64,000 nucleotides of DNA, taken from assembly GCA_036873755.1 (NCBI GenBank), contig JAVTVY010017242.1, forward strand, positions 1 to 64,000, in the 5' to 3' direction. Under the pieces are notes generated by a model. The model was not told the origin of the DNA. It was given only the letters and a program-made list of their open reading frames with translations, and made no database searches. Below, one piece after another: positions 21,957 to 33,379 of the stretch (positions within the stretch are counted from its first letter, which is position 1; every line of letters starts with the position of its first letter). Origin of the DNA: Hanleya hanleyi. Taxonomy: Eukaryota; Mollusca; Polyplacophora; Lepidopleurida; Hanleyidae. The position numbers and the translations under genes are program-made.

Positions 21957-22523
21957 CTTGGTGGTTGACAGAGTGTCTGATGAAACGGCCAGGCCGCTTT
22001 CCTTTTATAGCACGCTAGCTGGTGATCTATTTTTAGCACACTCAGTTCAACTACCCCAAGTCGAGGACCGAGATGTACTGGCGTACGATTGAGCCGCATT
22101 GTGCGCGTGTGTGTGTGTGTGTGTGGGCAGTGGATTTTACATCCGGGATTTAGTCAACATCCGGGTTTCCAAGTGGGGTTTTCCCATCGTTCCTCCGTCT
22201 TCCATCCGGGTACTGTGGTTTTACATCCGGGTCCTCAGCTTGCATCTGGGTTTTTCATGAGCCGCATTGCGGGCGTGTGTGTGAGTGTTTGTGTTTGTAT
22301 CCATCCGTGCACAATGTAGAATTACGTTCTCTGCGAAACCTTCTTCTCATCGCATCAATATGCTCAGACCCATTCAATATAAGCACAGCCAAGAGACATG
22401 AACAACAACAGGCACATTGCGTAATACACGTTTTTATTATCCTCTCACCACCACCACCACCTGGCGTTCAGCAACGATCAGCATGTAGACATATAGAGTG
22501 TGTACGGCATGTTATGGTATTCA
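21957..22523 (-). promoter_or_regulatory. Outer-left promoter, CATCCGGG block and inner-gene poly(A) signal
   Basis: TATA box TATAAAAG (complement 22,012-22,019), conserved CACGCTAGCTGGTGATC upstream. A (GT)n tract at 22,107-22,125. Five CATC(C/T)GGG motifs at 22,139-22,252. AATAAA of the inner-left gene (complement 22,433-22,438) sits next to a CCACCACCACC tract. Confidence 0.7.
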
Positions 22524-23445
22524 TTAGTGCATGGGTGACGCATTCAGCCGATGAGGGTGGTCGGTCAGCTTGGTAACGAAAAACGTGACATTGGTCATCC
22601 TCTCTACGACCCATTGTGTGTTGGGGCGCTGTTGTTGGGCCCATTCCAAGGGATCCACGGTGTCCAGTTTCTCCAGCATCGTATGTAGCGACGCCCAGTT
22701 AATGATGGTAAACGGTTACACAAATACCCGGATGTTACTGCTCGGGTAAAAGTATCAGGCTTGGTCTGTGTCCTTATGCTGCAGCACATAACCAAACGCC
22801 AGATTCAACTTGAAGGCCGTAGTTTAATCGTTGAAGATGGCTTCCACGTAGCTGCGTAGACGGACGAGGTCGGTCAGTCAGTCAGAAATTGCAGATATCT
22901 TGAATAGGGCGATGACGGTAGAAACAGTGCCGGATCATGGGCCAATGGCGCCGATAGATGTCACTCACTGGATGGTCTTCGTGTAATAGATCGCTAGGAA
23001 CATTTATGAGTTCGTCCACGAAGAGTACTTTGCCCTCCACGTCGTACAAAATCTGGCCCACGGTCTTGTAGTCGGAATTTGACTGTTGAATTAGGGCGAC
23101 ATCATCATCATCGACCCTCGTGCGATGGGTGGGAGTTCCCACTGTCTCGATACTGGTGCCTACGGGCTCCTCTTCCTGCAAACGTGGCTGCGGAACAGGG
23201 TGTCGTGTGCGTTGGTGTCGCAGCAACTGACTGGTCAGTTTGAAAAGCCGACCACATTCTTCGCATGGACGCTTGGGTGGCCCATGAATTGAACGTTCGT
23301 GGCGCTGTAAATGATCCGGGCGCTGAAACGATAGTGTACATATCGTACAGCTATACCGGGCGGTTCCTTCGAGCTTGGTAGCCTCATGGCGGCGCAAGTC
23401 ATGCCGACGAGTGCATTAGTTCGAGCACGTAGTACAAGTGAACAT
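22524..23445 (-). pseudogene. Triple zinc finger + PolB N-terminal domain (inner left copy)
   Basis: ATG at 23,445; same architecture as the outer copy, with a different linker (GTSIETVGTPTH, acidic DDDD, then EGKVLFVDE). A stop falls in finger 1 (about codon 10), and a 4-bp GTCA tandem insertion near 22,875 shifts the frame in the polymerase-like domain after IYNF (ICNF here). Finger 2 and 3 cysteines and histidines are retained. Confidence 0.85.
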
Positions 23446-23616
23446 CTTGGTGGTTGACAGAGTGTCTGATGAAACGGCCAGGCCGCTTCCCTTTTATAAA
23501 CACACACACATGCGCGCGCAATGCGGCTCAGTCGTGCTAAAAATAGATCACCAGCTAGCGTGCTATAAAATGGAAGCGGGCTGGCCGTTTCATCAGACAC
23601 TCTGTCAACCACCAAG
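23446..23616. promoter_or_regulatory. Head-to-head promoter at the centre of E2
   Basis: Two divergent TATA boxes: TATAAAAG on the minus strand (complement 23,491-23,498) and TATAAAA on the plus strand (23,564-23,570), 66 bp apart, around a short (CA)n tract and GCTAAAAATAGATCACC. The two inner genes are expressed outward from here if at all. The left box has lost the flanking CACGCTAGC block present on the right. Confidence 0.75.
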
Positions 23617-24540
23617 ATATTCACTTGTACTACGTGCTCGAAATCATTCACTCGTCAGCACGACTTGCGCCGCCATGAGGCTACCAAGCACGAAGGAACC
23701 GCCCGGTATACATGTAGCTGTACGATATGTACATTGTCGTTTCAGCGCCCGGATCATTTACAGCGCCACGAACGTTCAATTCATGGGCCACCCAAGCGTC
23801 CATGCGAAGAATGTGGTCGGCTTTTCAAACTGACCAGTCAGTTGCTGCGACATCAACGCACACGACACCCTGTTCCACAGCCACGTTTGCAGGAAGTGGA
23901 GCCCGTAGGCACCAGTATCGAGACAACGGGAACTCCCACCCATCGCACGAGGATCGATGATGATGATGTCGCCCTAATTCAACAGTCAAATTCCGACTAC
24001 AAAACCGTGGGCCAGATTTTGTACGACGTGGAGGGCAAAGTACACTTCGTGGACGAACCCATAAATGTTCCTAGCGATCTGTTATACTAAGACCATCCAG
24101 TGAGTGACATCTATCGGCGCCATTGGACCATGATCCGGCACTGTTTCTACCGTCATCGCCCTATTCAAGATATCTACAATTTCCGACTGACCGACCTCGT
24201 CCGTCTACGCAGCTACGTGGAAGCCATCTTCAACGATCAAACTATGGCCTTCAAGTTGAATCTGGCGTTTGGTTATGTGCTGCAGCATAAGGACACAGAC
24301 CAAGCCTGATACTTTTACCCGAGCAATAACATCCGGGTATTTGACCAACCGTTTACCTTCATTAACCGGGCGTCGCTACATACGATGCTGGAGAAACTGG
24401 ACACCGTGGATCCCTTGGAATGGGCCCAACAACAACGCCCCAACACACAATGGGTCGTAGAGAGGATGACCATTGTCACGTTTTTCGTTACCAAGCTGAC
24501 CGACCACCCGCATCGGCTGGATGCGCCACCCATGCACTGA
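23617..24540 (+). pseudogene. Triple zinc finger + PolB N-terminal domain (inner right copy)
   Basis: 924 bp in one frame, but the start is ATA where the other copies have ATG. Stops lie at 24,088-24,090 (TAA) and 24,307-24,309 (TGA, from an Arg codon). A 6-bp insertion precedes finger 2, adding a CTC-like duplication (TCSCTIC). Fingers 1-3 and the domain motifs IYRRHW, IYNFRL, RVFDQPF are otherwise kept. Confidence 0.85.
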
Positions 24541-25121
24541 TGAATACCATAACATGCCGTACATACTCTATATGTCTACATGCTGATCGTTGCTGAACAC
24601 CAGGTGGTGGTGATGAGAGGATAATAAAACGTGTATTACGCAATGTGCCTGTTGTTGTTCAGGTCTCTTGGTTGTGTTTATATTGAATGAGTCTGAGCAT
24701 ATTGATGCGATGAGAAGACGGTTTCGCAGAGAACGTAATTCTACATTGTGCACGGATGGATACAAACACAAACACACACACACACGCGCGCAATGCGGCT
24801 CATGAAAAACCCGGATGTAAGCTGAGGACCCGAATGTAAAACCACAGACCCCGGATGGAAGACGGAGAAACGATGGGAAAAACCCACTTGGAAGCCCGGA
24901 TGTTGGCAAGATCCCGGATGTAAAATCCACTGCCCACACACACACACACACAGACACACAGACACACACACGCGCACAATGCGGCTCAGTCGTACGCCAG
25001 TACGTCTCGGTCCTCGACTTGGGGTAGTTGAACTGAGTGTGCTAAAAATAGATCACCAGCTAGCGTGCTATAAAAAGAAAGCGGCCTGGCCGTTTCATCA
25101 AACACTCTGTCAACCACCAAG
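24541..25121 (+). promoter_or_regulatory. Inner-gene poly(A) signal, CATCCGGG block and outer-right promoter
   Basis: Mirror of 21,957-22,523: AATAAA 24,623-24,628; CCCGGATG motifs around 24,810-24,920; long (CA)n tract 24,935-24,970; TATA box TATAAAAA 25,069-25,076, 46 bp before the ATG. Confidence 0.7.
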
Positions 25122-26045
25122 ATGTTCACTTGCACAACTTGCCAGAAGCAGTTTACTCTTATAGAAAGTTTACGACGTCACAAGGCCTCCACCCACAACG
25201 GTGCACGGCATACTTGTATAATCTGCGCACGGTCATTCAATCGGGAGGATAATTTACTGCGCAATGAGAGGGCACTCCGCGAGGGTGCGACGGTACAATG
25301 TAACGATTGTGGTCGACTCTTCAGACGACCCAGTCGGTTAAGACAGCACCAACGTTTGATTCATGCTCCGTCTCTACGGTTTGGGCGACAACTTTACACT
25401 AAAGAGGAACCCAGGAAGGTCAGACCCAGTGAAGATGAACCCGGGGAGACGAACGCCACTGGTGATGCGATGACGGAGAGCCCGTCTATACCCACAGTTC
25501 AGAAAAGACTGCACATTCAACCAGCCCCCAGCGTTACGGTTTCGAGTCATACGCCTGACGACATCGAACTTTTTCTGGAAGATGCAGTGGATGTTCCTAG
25601 CGATCTGTTACAGGACGCCCATCCAGTGAGTGACATCTATCGGCGCCATTGATCCATGATACGGCACTGTTTCCACCGTCATCGCCCTATTCAAGATATC
25701 TACAATTTCCGACTGACCGATCTCGCCCGTCTACGCAGCTACATGGAAGCCATCTTCAATGACCAAACTACGTCCTTCAAATTAAATCTGGCGTTTGGTT
25801 ATGTGCTGCAGCATAAGGAGACAGATCAAGTCCGATACTTTTACCCGAGCAGTAACATCCGGGTATTTGACCAACCGTTTACCATCATTAACCGGGCCTC
25901 GCTAGAGACGATGCTGGACCAATTGCACCAATTGGGTGTCTTGAGATGGGCCTATGAACAGCGCCCCAACTTCCAATGGGTGGCAGAGAGGGTGACCAAT
26001 GTTACGTTCTTCGTGATGAAATTACGGAATCTTCCCATCGGGTGA
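25122..26045 (+). pseudogene. Triple zinc finger + PolB N-terminal domain (outer right copy)
   Basis: Best kept of the E2 copies: 924 bp, one frame, a single in-frame TGA at 25,650-25,652 where the others have the Trp codon of RRHW. Three C2H2 fingers (finger 2 has Asn for its first His: LLRNERA). Linker with EEPRKVRPSEDEPGE. C-terminal domain of about 150 residues homologous to the start of Polinton PolB: RLRSYMEAIFNDQ, SFKLNLAFGYVLQHKE, RVFDQPFTIINRASLE, VTNVTFFV. In the polymerase this part precedes the exonuclease; its role is not established. The fusion may tether DNA sites to Polinton replication proteins (inference). Confidence 0.85.
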
Positions 26046-26520
26046 ATGTATTCATCCATGCACTGATAAATACTCAGAATGCGCAAAAAACTATCTGAGG
26101 ATATGTTGCCTCAACGGTATCCTGGCCTGCCCGACGATGATTAGAATAAACGGTTCAGTGCGAACATGGCCGAAGATGGAACTTTCTGAAATGGAGACTT
26201 TTGATTGGACAAGAATACATCTAACGGACAGGAACGAATATGACATATGCAAATGGTGGCCTCTGATTGGACAAGAGTCTTCTTGAGTTGTAAACATACC
26301 CAACGCGGCTTCCCCAGCGTGGATATGATGTAACATTGGGGAGAATAAACTATATGAAAAAAACTTCTTGTTGTTGTTGTTCTCTCATGTGTCATCCTTG
26401 TTGTTGTTCTCTCTCCGGTCTGTTAAGGCGTAACGACGGACGTCACTGCATTTCGAAGAATTAGTGACCATTCCATGGAATAACTAGAAAATCAGAGCTT
26501 CTGAGGTATTTCACCAGGGT
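26046..26520 (+). promoter_or_regulatory. E1-type gene-tail remnant, 3' hairpin and poly(A) signals
   Basis: 26,074-26,142 still reads as the C-terminal end of the DPxH gene (RMRKKL..DMLPQRYPGLPDD, then TAG) although no upstream part is present. AATAAA at 26,143-26,148 overlaps it. Hairpin 26,295-26,327; second AATAAA 26,344-26,349; two GATTGGACAAGA boxes; TTG repeats. Confidence 0.75.
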
Positions 26521-28379
26521 GTTGAAGCATTAAGCCTGATGTTGACGGGCGTTGCTACAAGATGACACCTCACACGACGCATTCGGACCAAGGATGGTCC
26601 ATCTCTACACCAAATACCTTCCTTCACTGCCCCAAAATAACCGCTTTCGCTACTACTCGTACTGATGACGTCACCGATGACGTCACAGATGCTGCGGACA
26701 TGCCTCAAATCGGGGTGTACACCCCAGGAGCTACAACATGACACCTCGCAGAGCGCATTCGGACCAATAGTGGTCCATCTCTACACCAAATACCATCCTT
26801 CACTGCCCCAAAATGCCCACTTTCGCTACTACTCGTACTGATGACGTCACCAATGACGTTACAGATGCTGTGGACAGCCCTCAAATCGGAGTCTACACCC
26901 CGAGAGCTACAAGATGACACTTCCCTAGACACTTTCGGACCAATAGTGGCCTGTTTAGACCCCAAACACGTTCCTTCACTTCCCCAAAATGGCCACTTTC
27001 GCTACTACTCGTACTGCTGACGTCACCGATGACGTCACAGATGCTGTGGACAGCCCTCAAATCGGGATCTACACCCCGAGAACTACAAAGTGATACCTCC
27101 CTCCACACATTCGGACAAATAGTGGTCCCTCTCTACCCCAAATACCTTCCTTCTCTGCCCCAAAATGACCACTTTACTTACTACACCCAACTGCGCATGC
27201 GCTAATTGACGCGACGTGCACTTAAAAATACACCATTCTGACTCTATCCTCACAAAAGCTTCACTTTGACACCTCCCACGACCCATTTGGACCCTTAGTG
27301 GTCCATCTCTACCCCAAACACCCCCGCGTACCCCCAAAACGCCTGCTTTCTATAATACGGCCAGACTGCGCACGAGCAGAATATTGAAAACGGACGATAC
27401 ATTAGTCCATTCGGATGCTCCCTCACGTATGCTTCACATTGATACCTCACTCGATCCAATCGGCCCATTAGTGGCCCACCTATACCCTAAAACGTCTATT
27501 TATTTCTATACCCTTTTCCCACAATTCCCTGTCTGCGCATGCGCAGAATGTTGACAACGAACGACACACTAGCCCAGGTGGATGCTCGCTCACGACTGCT
27601 TCACATTGATACCTCACTCGACTCCATCGGACCATTAGTGGCCCACCTAGACCGCAAAACATCTATTTCCATACCCTTTTCTCACAATTCAATGTCTGCG
27701 CATGCGCAGAATGTCGAAAACGGACGACACACTACTCCAGGCGGTTGCTCCCTCCCATAGGCTTCACATTGATACCTCACTCGACTCCATCGGCCCATTA
27801 GTGGCTCGCCTAGATCCCAAAACGTCTATTTCCATACCCTTTACCCACAATTCCCTGTCTGCGCATGCGCAGAATGTTGACAACGAACGACACACTAGCC
27901 CAGGTGGATACTCCCTCACGACTGCTTCACATTGATACCTCATACGACTCCATAGGACCACTAGTGGCCCACCTAGACCCTAAAACGTCTATCTCCACAC
28001 ACTTTTCCCACAATTCCCTGTCTGCGCAAGCGCAGAATGTTGACAACGGCCGAGACACTAGTCCAATCGGATGCCCCCTCACATATGTTTCACATTGATA
28101 TCTCATACGACTCCATCGGCTCATTAGTGGCTCACCTAGATCCCAAAACGTCTATTTCCATACCATTTGTCTATTGCGCATGCGCAGAATGACGATATTC
28201 CTACCCCACATCCATCCCATCACGTGCCCCCTCACACATGTTTCACATTGATACCTCACTCGACCCAATCGGACCATTAATGGCCCACCTAGATCCCAAA
28301 ACGACTATTTCCATACACTTTGTCGATATTTCAACCTCACACCCAGCCCATCAGATGACCCTTCACGAATGCTTCACAT
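26521..28379. repeat. CRE array and palindrome ladder, E2 right arm
   Basis: Inverse of 18,721-20,560. TGACGTCA pairs at 26,660-27,040, then CTGCGCATGCGCAG-type palindromes from about 27,193 to 28,190 at intervals of about 163 bp. No coding content. Confidence 0.8.
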
Positions 28380-28693
28380 TGATACCTCATACGGCCCAAT
28401 CGGACCGTGCAGCGTATTTGAATTCTGCGGACTACTTTTTCTCCGCGGAAGCTTTTTCCCGCGACCGCATCACCACCAGACCGCATCACCGCGGGAGAAC
28501 ACATGCCCAGGGGCCCTTTGCCGGAACTTTAGTGACCCGGAGTTACCTCCCCCTAGATTGGAACTCTTCTGTGTTGGAGGTAGTTTCCCCCATCGATCAA
28601 ATGATCGTCACCTGACCAAGTACCCCCTTAAATTTTACCCGGGGGAACAAATAAGTAGGTCAATGTGACTCGAAATCACGGCTCCCTACTACT
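28380..28693. repeat. E2 right terminal region
   Basis: Inverse of the left terminal region, with CTCCGCGGAAG, CACCGCGGGAG, ACTCTTCTGTGTTGG and ACCCGGGGGAACAAATAAG, ending CCCTACTACT at 28,693. The duplicated target AAGGTT follows at 28,694-28,699. Confidence 0.85.
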
Positions 28694-28699
28694 AAGGTT

Positions 28700-29200
28700 T
28701 GTTCTATTGTGTACGTACTCTGCCGGAGAAGAATTAACCCTGTGTATTTCACCTTTATTGTGTCATCGTCGTTTGGTTAGTGTTTCCTGATGAATCCTAG
28801 AGCAACACTAGGTCTTACCTGGTCCGTCTGAACTAAAGTTATGCAAAATTCATCTTTTCCGGGAATTGAGACGTAACAAGCCCTAACACATCATGGTTAC
28901 CTGTAAAACTGTGCACATCGAATACAAGAAAATATGACTATTTCCCTGAATTAAATCGAACAAACAGCCAGAGAATGCTAAGTCCCTCGCCGAAATAGCA
29001 GCAATATTTTTTAGCATTGTTGGTCTCGGGGGGATATACATGAGGGAGGCAACTGCTACTTCATAGGCCTTGGATGCGGAAGGGTCGTTCTGCCTTCCCA
29101 AGTTTTAAAATCAACTCAGAACGGTTGATTGCTTCTGTAATATAGTTTCCAACCGAGAAGCAACCTCAAGTGACATCTCAAGGCATATTATCTGCAAATC
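28700..29200. other. Flank; part of a long-range inverted repeat
   Basis: No gene. 28,960-29,200 has an inverted, diverged copy at about 52,850-53,090 (AGCAATATTTTTAGCATTGTTGG and CATAGGCCTTGGATGCGGAAGG regions), on the far side of the Polinton. Confidence 0.55.
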
Positions 29201-31330
29201 AAATTTGACGAGACGCTGAATGCATCCTCAAGCTATTGACCGGAAACCAAATTTTAAATCTACAATGTGCAAGTGGGCGAAACGCAATCCCAATTATCAT
29301 CCCATGACATGGTACATGTATCAGCATATGAACTTTGGGAAGAATCTGAAGAAGGGTCTTCAAGTCATTGCCCGGAAACCAAATTTATATTTGTCGGCAC
29401 AAGTGTGCGAAACACAATTCCAACTGACATCTTATGGCATATGAATACCAAATTTGAGAAGAATCCGATGAGCAGTTGTCAAATTATTGCCAGAAACAAA
29501 TTTCAGATTTTTCCACCAGGTGTCGCCACAAGTATGAAGAAACAGGCAAAATACAATCCCAAGGGACATATCATGGCATGGTATCTGCATACCAAATTGG
29601 AGAAAAACCCGATGAGCGAAATCAAATTTAGATTTGACACGAGGTGGTGCTAACTGTAGGCACAAGTGGGCGAAACGCAGTCCCAAGCGACATCACATGT
29701 CATGGTATATTCATACCAAATTTAAGAAGAATCTGACGAGCGGTTCTCAAGTTATTACCCGGTAACAAATCTGGTATTTCGCCACCAGGTGGCACCACCT
29801 GTACGAACAAGTGAGCGAAAGGCAATCCCACGCAATATCTCCTGGCATGATACATGCATGCTAAATTTCAGGAGATTCCGATGAGCAGTTCTCAAGTTAA
29901 TGGCTGAAAACAAATTTTTATTTTAACACCAGGTGGCACCACCTATAGGCGCAAGTGGGCGAAATGCAATCTCAAGCGACATCTTAGGTCATGATATTAC
30001 CTGGAGACAAATTTGGGATTTTGCCACCAGCTGGCGCCTCCTGTAAGTGCAATTGAGTGAAAGGCAATGCCATGCAACATCTCCTGGCATGGTACATGCT
30101 AAATTTGGGAAGAATCCGATGAGCATGCAGTTCTCAAGTTATTGGCCAAAAATACATTTCAGATTTTGTCATAAGGTGGCGTCACCTTCTAAGCAGAAGT
30201 GGATAACGCAATCCCAAGCAACATCTCATGGCAAGGTACAAAGTATATGCAAGCCTAATTTGGGAAGAATTCAATGAGCAGTTCTCAAGTTATTGCCCAA
30301 AAACCAAATTTCCAGCGACTTTTCAAAGCGTTTCAAAGTTATTGGTTGCAGCACAAAAGAAAGGAAAAACCCTAGTGGCACCACCTACAGGCAGATCCTT
30401 CTGAAACGCAATACCAGTCAACATCTTGTCACAAAGAAGGAATGTATATGCCAACTATTGAAGAAACTAGATACAGTCGATCGAATACGATCGAGGAGGC
30501 ATCCCTTTTGCATCTTTAGTAAAGGAAACATTCATTATTTGTGAAGAAAGTAAAAATGTAAAATTTAGGAAAAACATCATTAACATGGCCCCATAGAATG
30601 CCTTGAGGGAAGGTACCCACATACCAAATTTAAAAGAATCCATTCAGGTCCAACAGTTACTGTCCGAAAAAGCAATTTTACCTTGGCCTACAGGTAGCGC
30701 CATGTATAGGCAGATAGGCATATAAAGAATAATCCCAACCGAAATCTCGAGGCAGGATCCCTTGACACTGGAAATAGAAAATGTTAACTTGGCCTACAGG
30801 TGGCTGCACCTATGAGCAGATCGACAAGGAAAACAATCCCAAGCGAAACCTTCAGGTAAGGTACATGTATACCATTCATGGAAAGAATTCAATCAAGTTT
30901 TAAAAAGTTATTGTCCGGAAACATAATTTTAAATTTGCCCACAGGTGGCGCCACCTATATGTGGGTCGGCATGAAAAACAATGTCAAACGAGAAATTGAG
31001 GCAAGGTACCTACACTCCAAATTTGGAATGTATCGGTTCAGGTTTTTAAAAGTTATTGTCTGGAAACACTTAACTGGTAGGTCCCCCTATACACGAATCA
31101 ACATGAAAAACATTCTCAAGGTAGATCTTGAGGCAAGTTACTCACACACCAAATTTGGAAAGAATCCTTAAGGTTTTCAAAAGTTATTGTCTGGAGATGC
31201 AATTTTTGGTCCCAGGTGGCGCCACCCAGAGGCGGATTGGCACGAAAAACAATTCCAAGCAAGATCTACAGACAAGGGACCCACTTACCAAATACAAAAA
31301 CATGGGTCTGCGCCTGATATATTGAAACCT
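29201..31330. repeat. Tandem array of about 190-bp repeats with GGTGGCGCCACC
   Basis: About ten degenerate units, each with AAGTGGGCGAAACGCAATCC, CATGGTA, CCAAATTTGGGAAGAAT, GTTATTG(C/T)CCGGAAAC and a GGTGGCGCCACC-like palindrome. A diverged inverted array lies at 34,170-35,850. Open frames within are repeat shadows. Confidence 0.75.
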
Positions 31331-31966
31331 TTCCGTGTTGCAATTCATTGAGGGGCGGCAGAATTATCCCAATATTGCAGACAACACACAAATTTCAACT
31401 TCTGCCAAGATATATTGGAGATATATATGCTCAAACACAATATATGAGGGTCGGCCCAGGGCTAGTTTGGGAGATAGAAGGTGCGGCTCGGCACCCTGGG
31501 GTTGGGGAGATGCTCTCCTTGAGGGTAGTGGTAGGTGTGCTGACATGAAAGCTCCCTGTACACGAAACAACCACACTGATAACTAAATGTATGCCATCAT
31601 CTGTCAGTCTGAAAAACCACAAGGTCGAATTCAATTCAATTCAGGAAATTGATCATATGCACAGTGTGCACCCAAACTTTAGGAACTCAGTTGTAATTAA
31701 CATAGTAAGTAATGGTTCGTGCAGAAGCTTTAGGGTAAATCATATGATGTGAAATACAATTATCTAATAGCAAAATTGAAGGAAATGTTGTCCTTCATTT
31801 AAGATGACACGAAATTCAAAAAAAAGGGGGGGGGGTTCGGTATTTCATATTATACATCTGAAATAAAATATGGTTCTTGCAAAAGCTTCAGGGTCAATCA
31901 TATAATGTGGAATACAATTATTTGATAGCAAAATTGATGGAAATGGTGTCCTTCATTTAAAGCGAC
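31331..31966. repeat. Inverted repeat arm around the reverse-transcriptase fragment (left)
   Basis: Two blocks (31,330-31,660 and 31,660-31,960) recur inverted at 33,790-34,190 and 33,380-33,790. A poly-G tract sits at 31,824-31,835. The second block is itself tandemly repeated (GGTTC(T/G)TGCA(A/G)AAGCTT). Confidence 0.7.
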
Positions 31967-32437
31967 ATGAAATTCAAAATTAACAGCGAGAAGCGGAAGA
32001 AAGAAGAAAATGACAAACACATGAAGGATATATATCCACCTTCACTGGATTTGAAGGAAACTACAGATAGCCCTACAGGCACATCTTATTTAGATCTCTA
32101 TCTCTATAAAAATGAAGCGGGCATTCTCTCTCGTCGACTTTATGACAAAAGAGATGATTACAATTTTGACATCGTAAACTATCCCTTTCTGGGTAGTAAT
32201 ATTCCAGCGGGACCTGCATATGGCGTATACATATCTCGCTTAATAGCATTTGCTAGATCCTGTGTTAAATGTGCTGATTTTAATCAACGTCACAAAACAT
32301 TGTTGCAGAAACTTATAAAACAGGGCTATTCCACCAAGCGCCTCCACTCAAAGTTTCTCAAATTTGGCGATACATATCGCATGCTGATAGCAAAATACGA
32401 ACGTAGCGTGCAAGATCTATGGCGCTACGTTTCGTAA
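31967..32437 (+). pseudogene. Reverse-transcriptase-family C-terminal fragment
   Basis: From about residue 40 the open frame contains FDIVNYPFLGSNIPAGPAYG, VYISRLIAFARSC and LIKQGYSTKRL. I recognise this as the tail of a reverse-transcriptase-like family very common in molluscan gene predictions; it lies after the catalytic part. No catalytic YxDD is present, so this is a 5'-truncated copy. The first 40 residues belong to the repeat rather than to the family. It sits at the loop of the 29.2-35.8 kb inverted array. Confidence 0.6.
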
Positions 32438-33379
32438 CTTGTGTCTAATTCCGCTTAACCCGGGGCTAGGGGCCGTATGAACCCATGTACTTCAAGATCC
32501 TCATGGTACTCATATGAACAGTCACAATCAAAGCGTGACTGAGATACATCTTTTTTTTTAGATGACGACTCTATAACGAATATTATGGATTAAGAATACT
32601 GATCAGCGATACGGATTTGATATTTTTGGAACATCATGATGTCTTGCCGGCATCATTGAAAACTGTTGACCGCTTCTCTCTTGCAGGAAACAAACCTATG
32701 TTTATGTATACTATGATTGTCTTTTTGAATTTGGTGCTAATACTGTTACGTGGAAAATGGAATAGGTCTTTGGATTATCGACGCGGATATTCTCTAATGG
32801 ACGACGGATGGATTATGAATGACGGACTAGACGCTTGTAAACACATGAGGCATCCCTAGGGATGCCTAATTATACAAAGCATTTGGAAGTTATCGCTTGT
32901 GAAGAACGGCCAGTTATTTCACACTGTAGCAAATGTCACCATATAGATGGCTGGTTGAACTGTGTAGTAATTAATATAACCAAAAAATCACTATATTGAA
33001 CGTGGCACGACACAAGAATGGTCTAAAATGACAATACTGGCTTTTGTTTACTTTTCGAAGTGTCTGGTATACAATGAGCATAAACAGCATTGGTCACAGT
33101 AATATCCTCCATAAATAGCTGCTTCGCATCATATAATGTTATCCCAGTGGCGCCACCTTCAGGCAGATGTTGCTGAAATGCAATACCAACTGGCGTCTTG
33201 TCGCAAGGAATGCGTATGCCGAATTTCGGAAGAATTCTACAAAGCGTTTGAAAGTGATCGCTTGCGAAAAATCCAGACAGACATGCACGGACATACATTT
33301 GTACACGGACACAAAGAAGCAAGAACCATTTTAAAATCCCCGGTCGCTTTGAATGAAGGGCACCATTTTCTTAAATTTT
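32438..33379. other. Loop of the inverted array, no gene recognised
   Basis: No convincing coding region; the short frames at 32,617-32,859 and 33,136-33,411 have no signature. A unit of the 190-bp repeat recurs at 33,060-33,270 (CCAGTGGCGCCACC). Confidence 0.5.

Larger units (their letters stand above)
18389..28693. mobile_element. E2: complete 10.3-kb palindromic Polinton-class element
   Basis: Termini AATAGTAGGG (left) and AGTAGTAGGG (right, read inward), flanked by AAGGTT on both sides. Left and right halves are inverted copies over nearly the whole length, meeting near 23,530. Each half has terminal repeat, 163-bp palindrome ladder, CRE array, 3' module and two zinc-finger/polymerase-N genes pointing outward from the centre. 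In the first 86 bases of the outer genes I count 6 differences between arms, so the palindrome is real and old rather than an assembly fold-back. No integrase, full polymerase or capsid gene: it must be mobilised in trans (inference). Confidence 0.85.

Noticed and set aside
18389..28693. E2 palindrome as an assembly fold-back
   Set aside because: The arms carry different nonsense codons, a lost start codon on one side only, and scattered substitutions.
29201..31330. CRISPR-like array
   Set aside because: Units are about 190 bp and diverged throughout, without short constant repeats and unique spacers; the context is eukaryotic.
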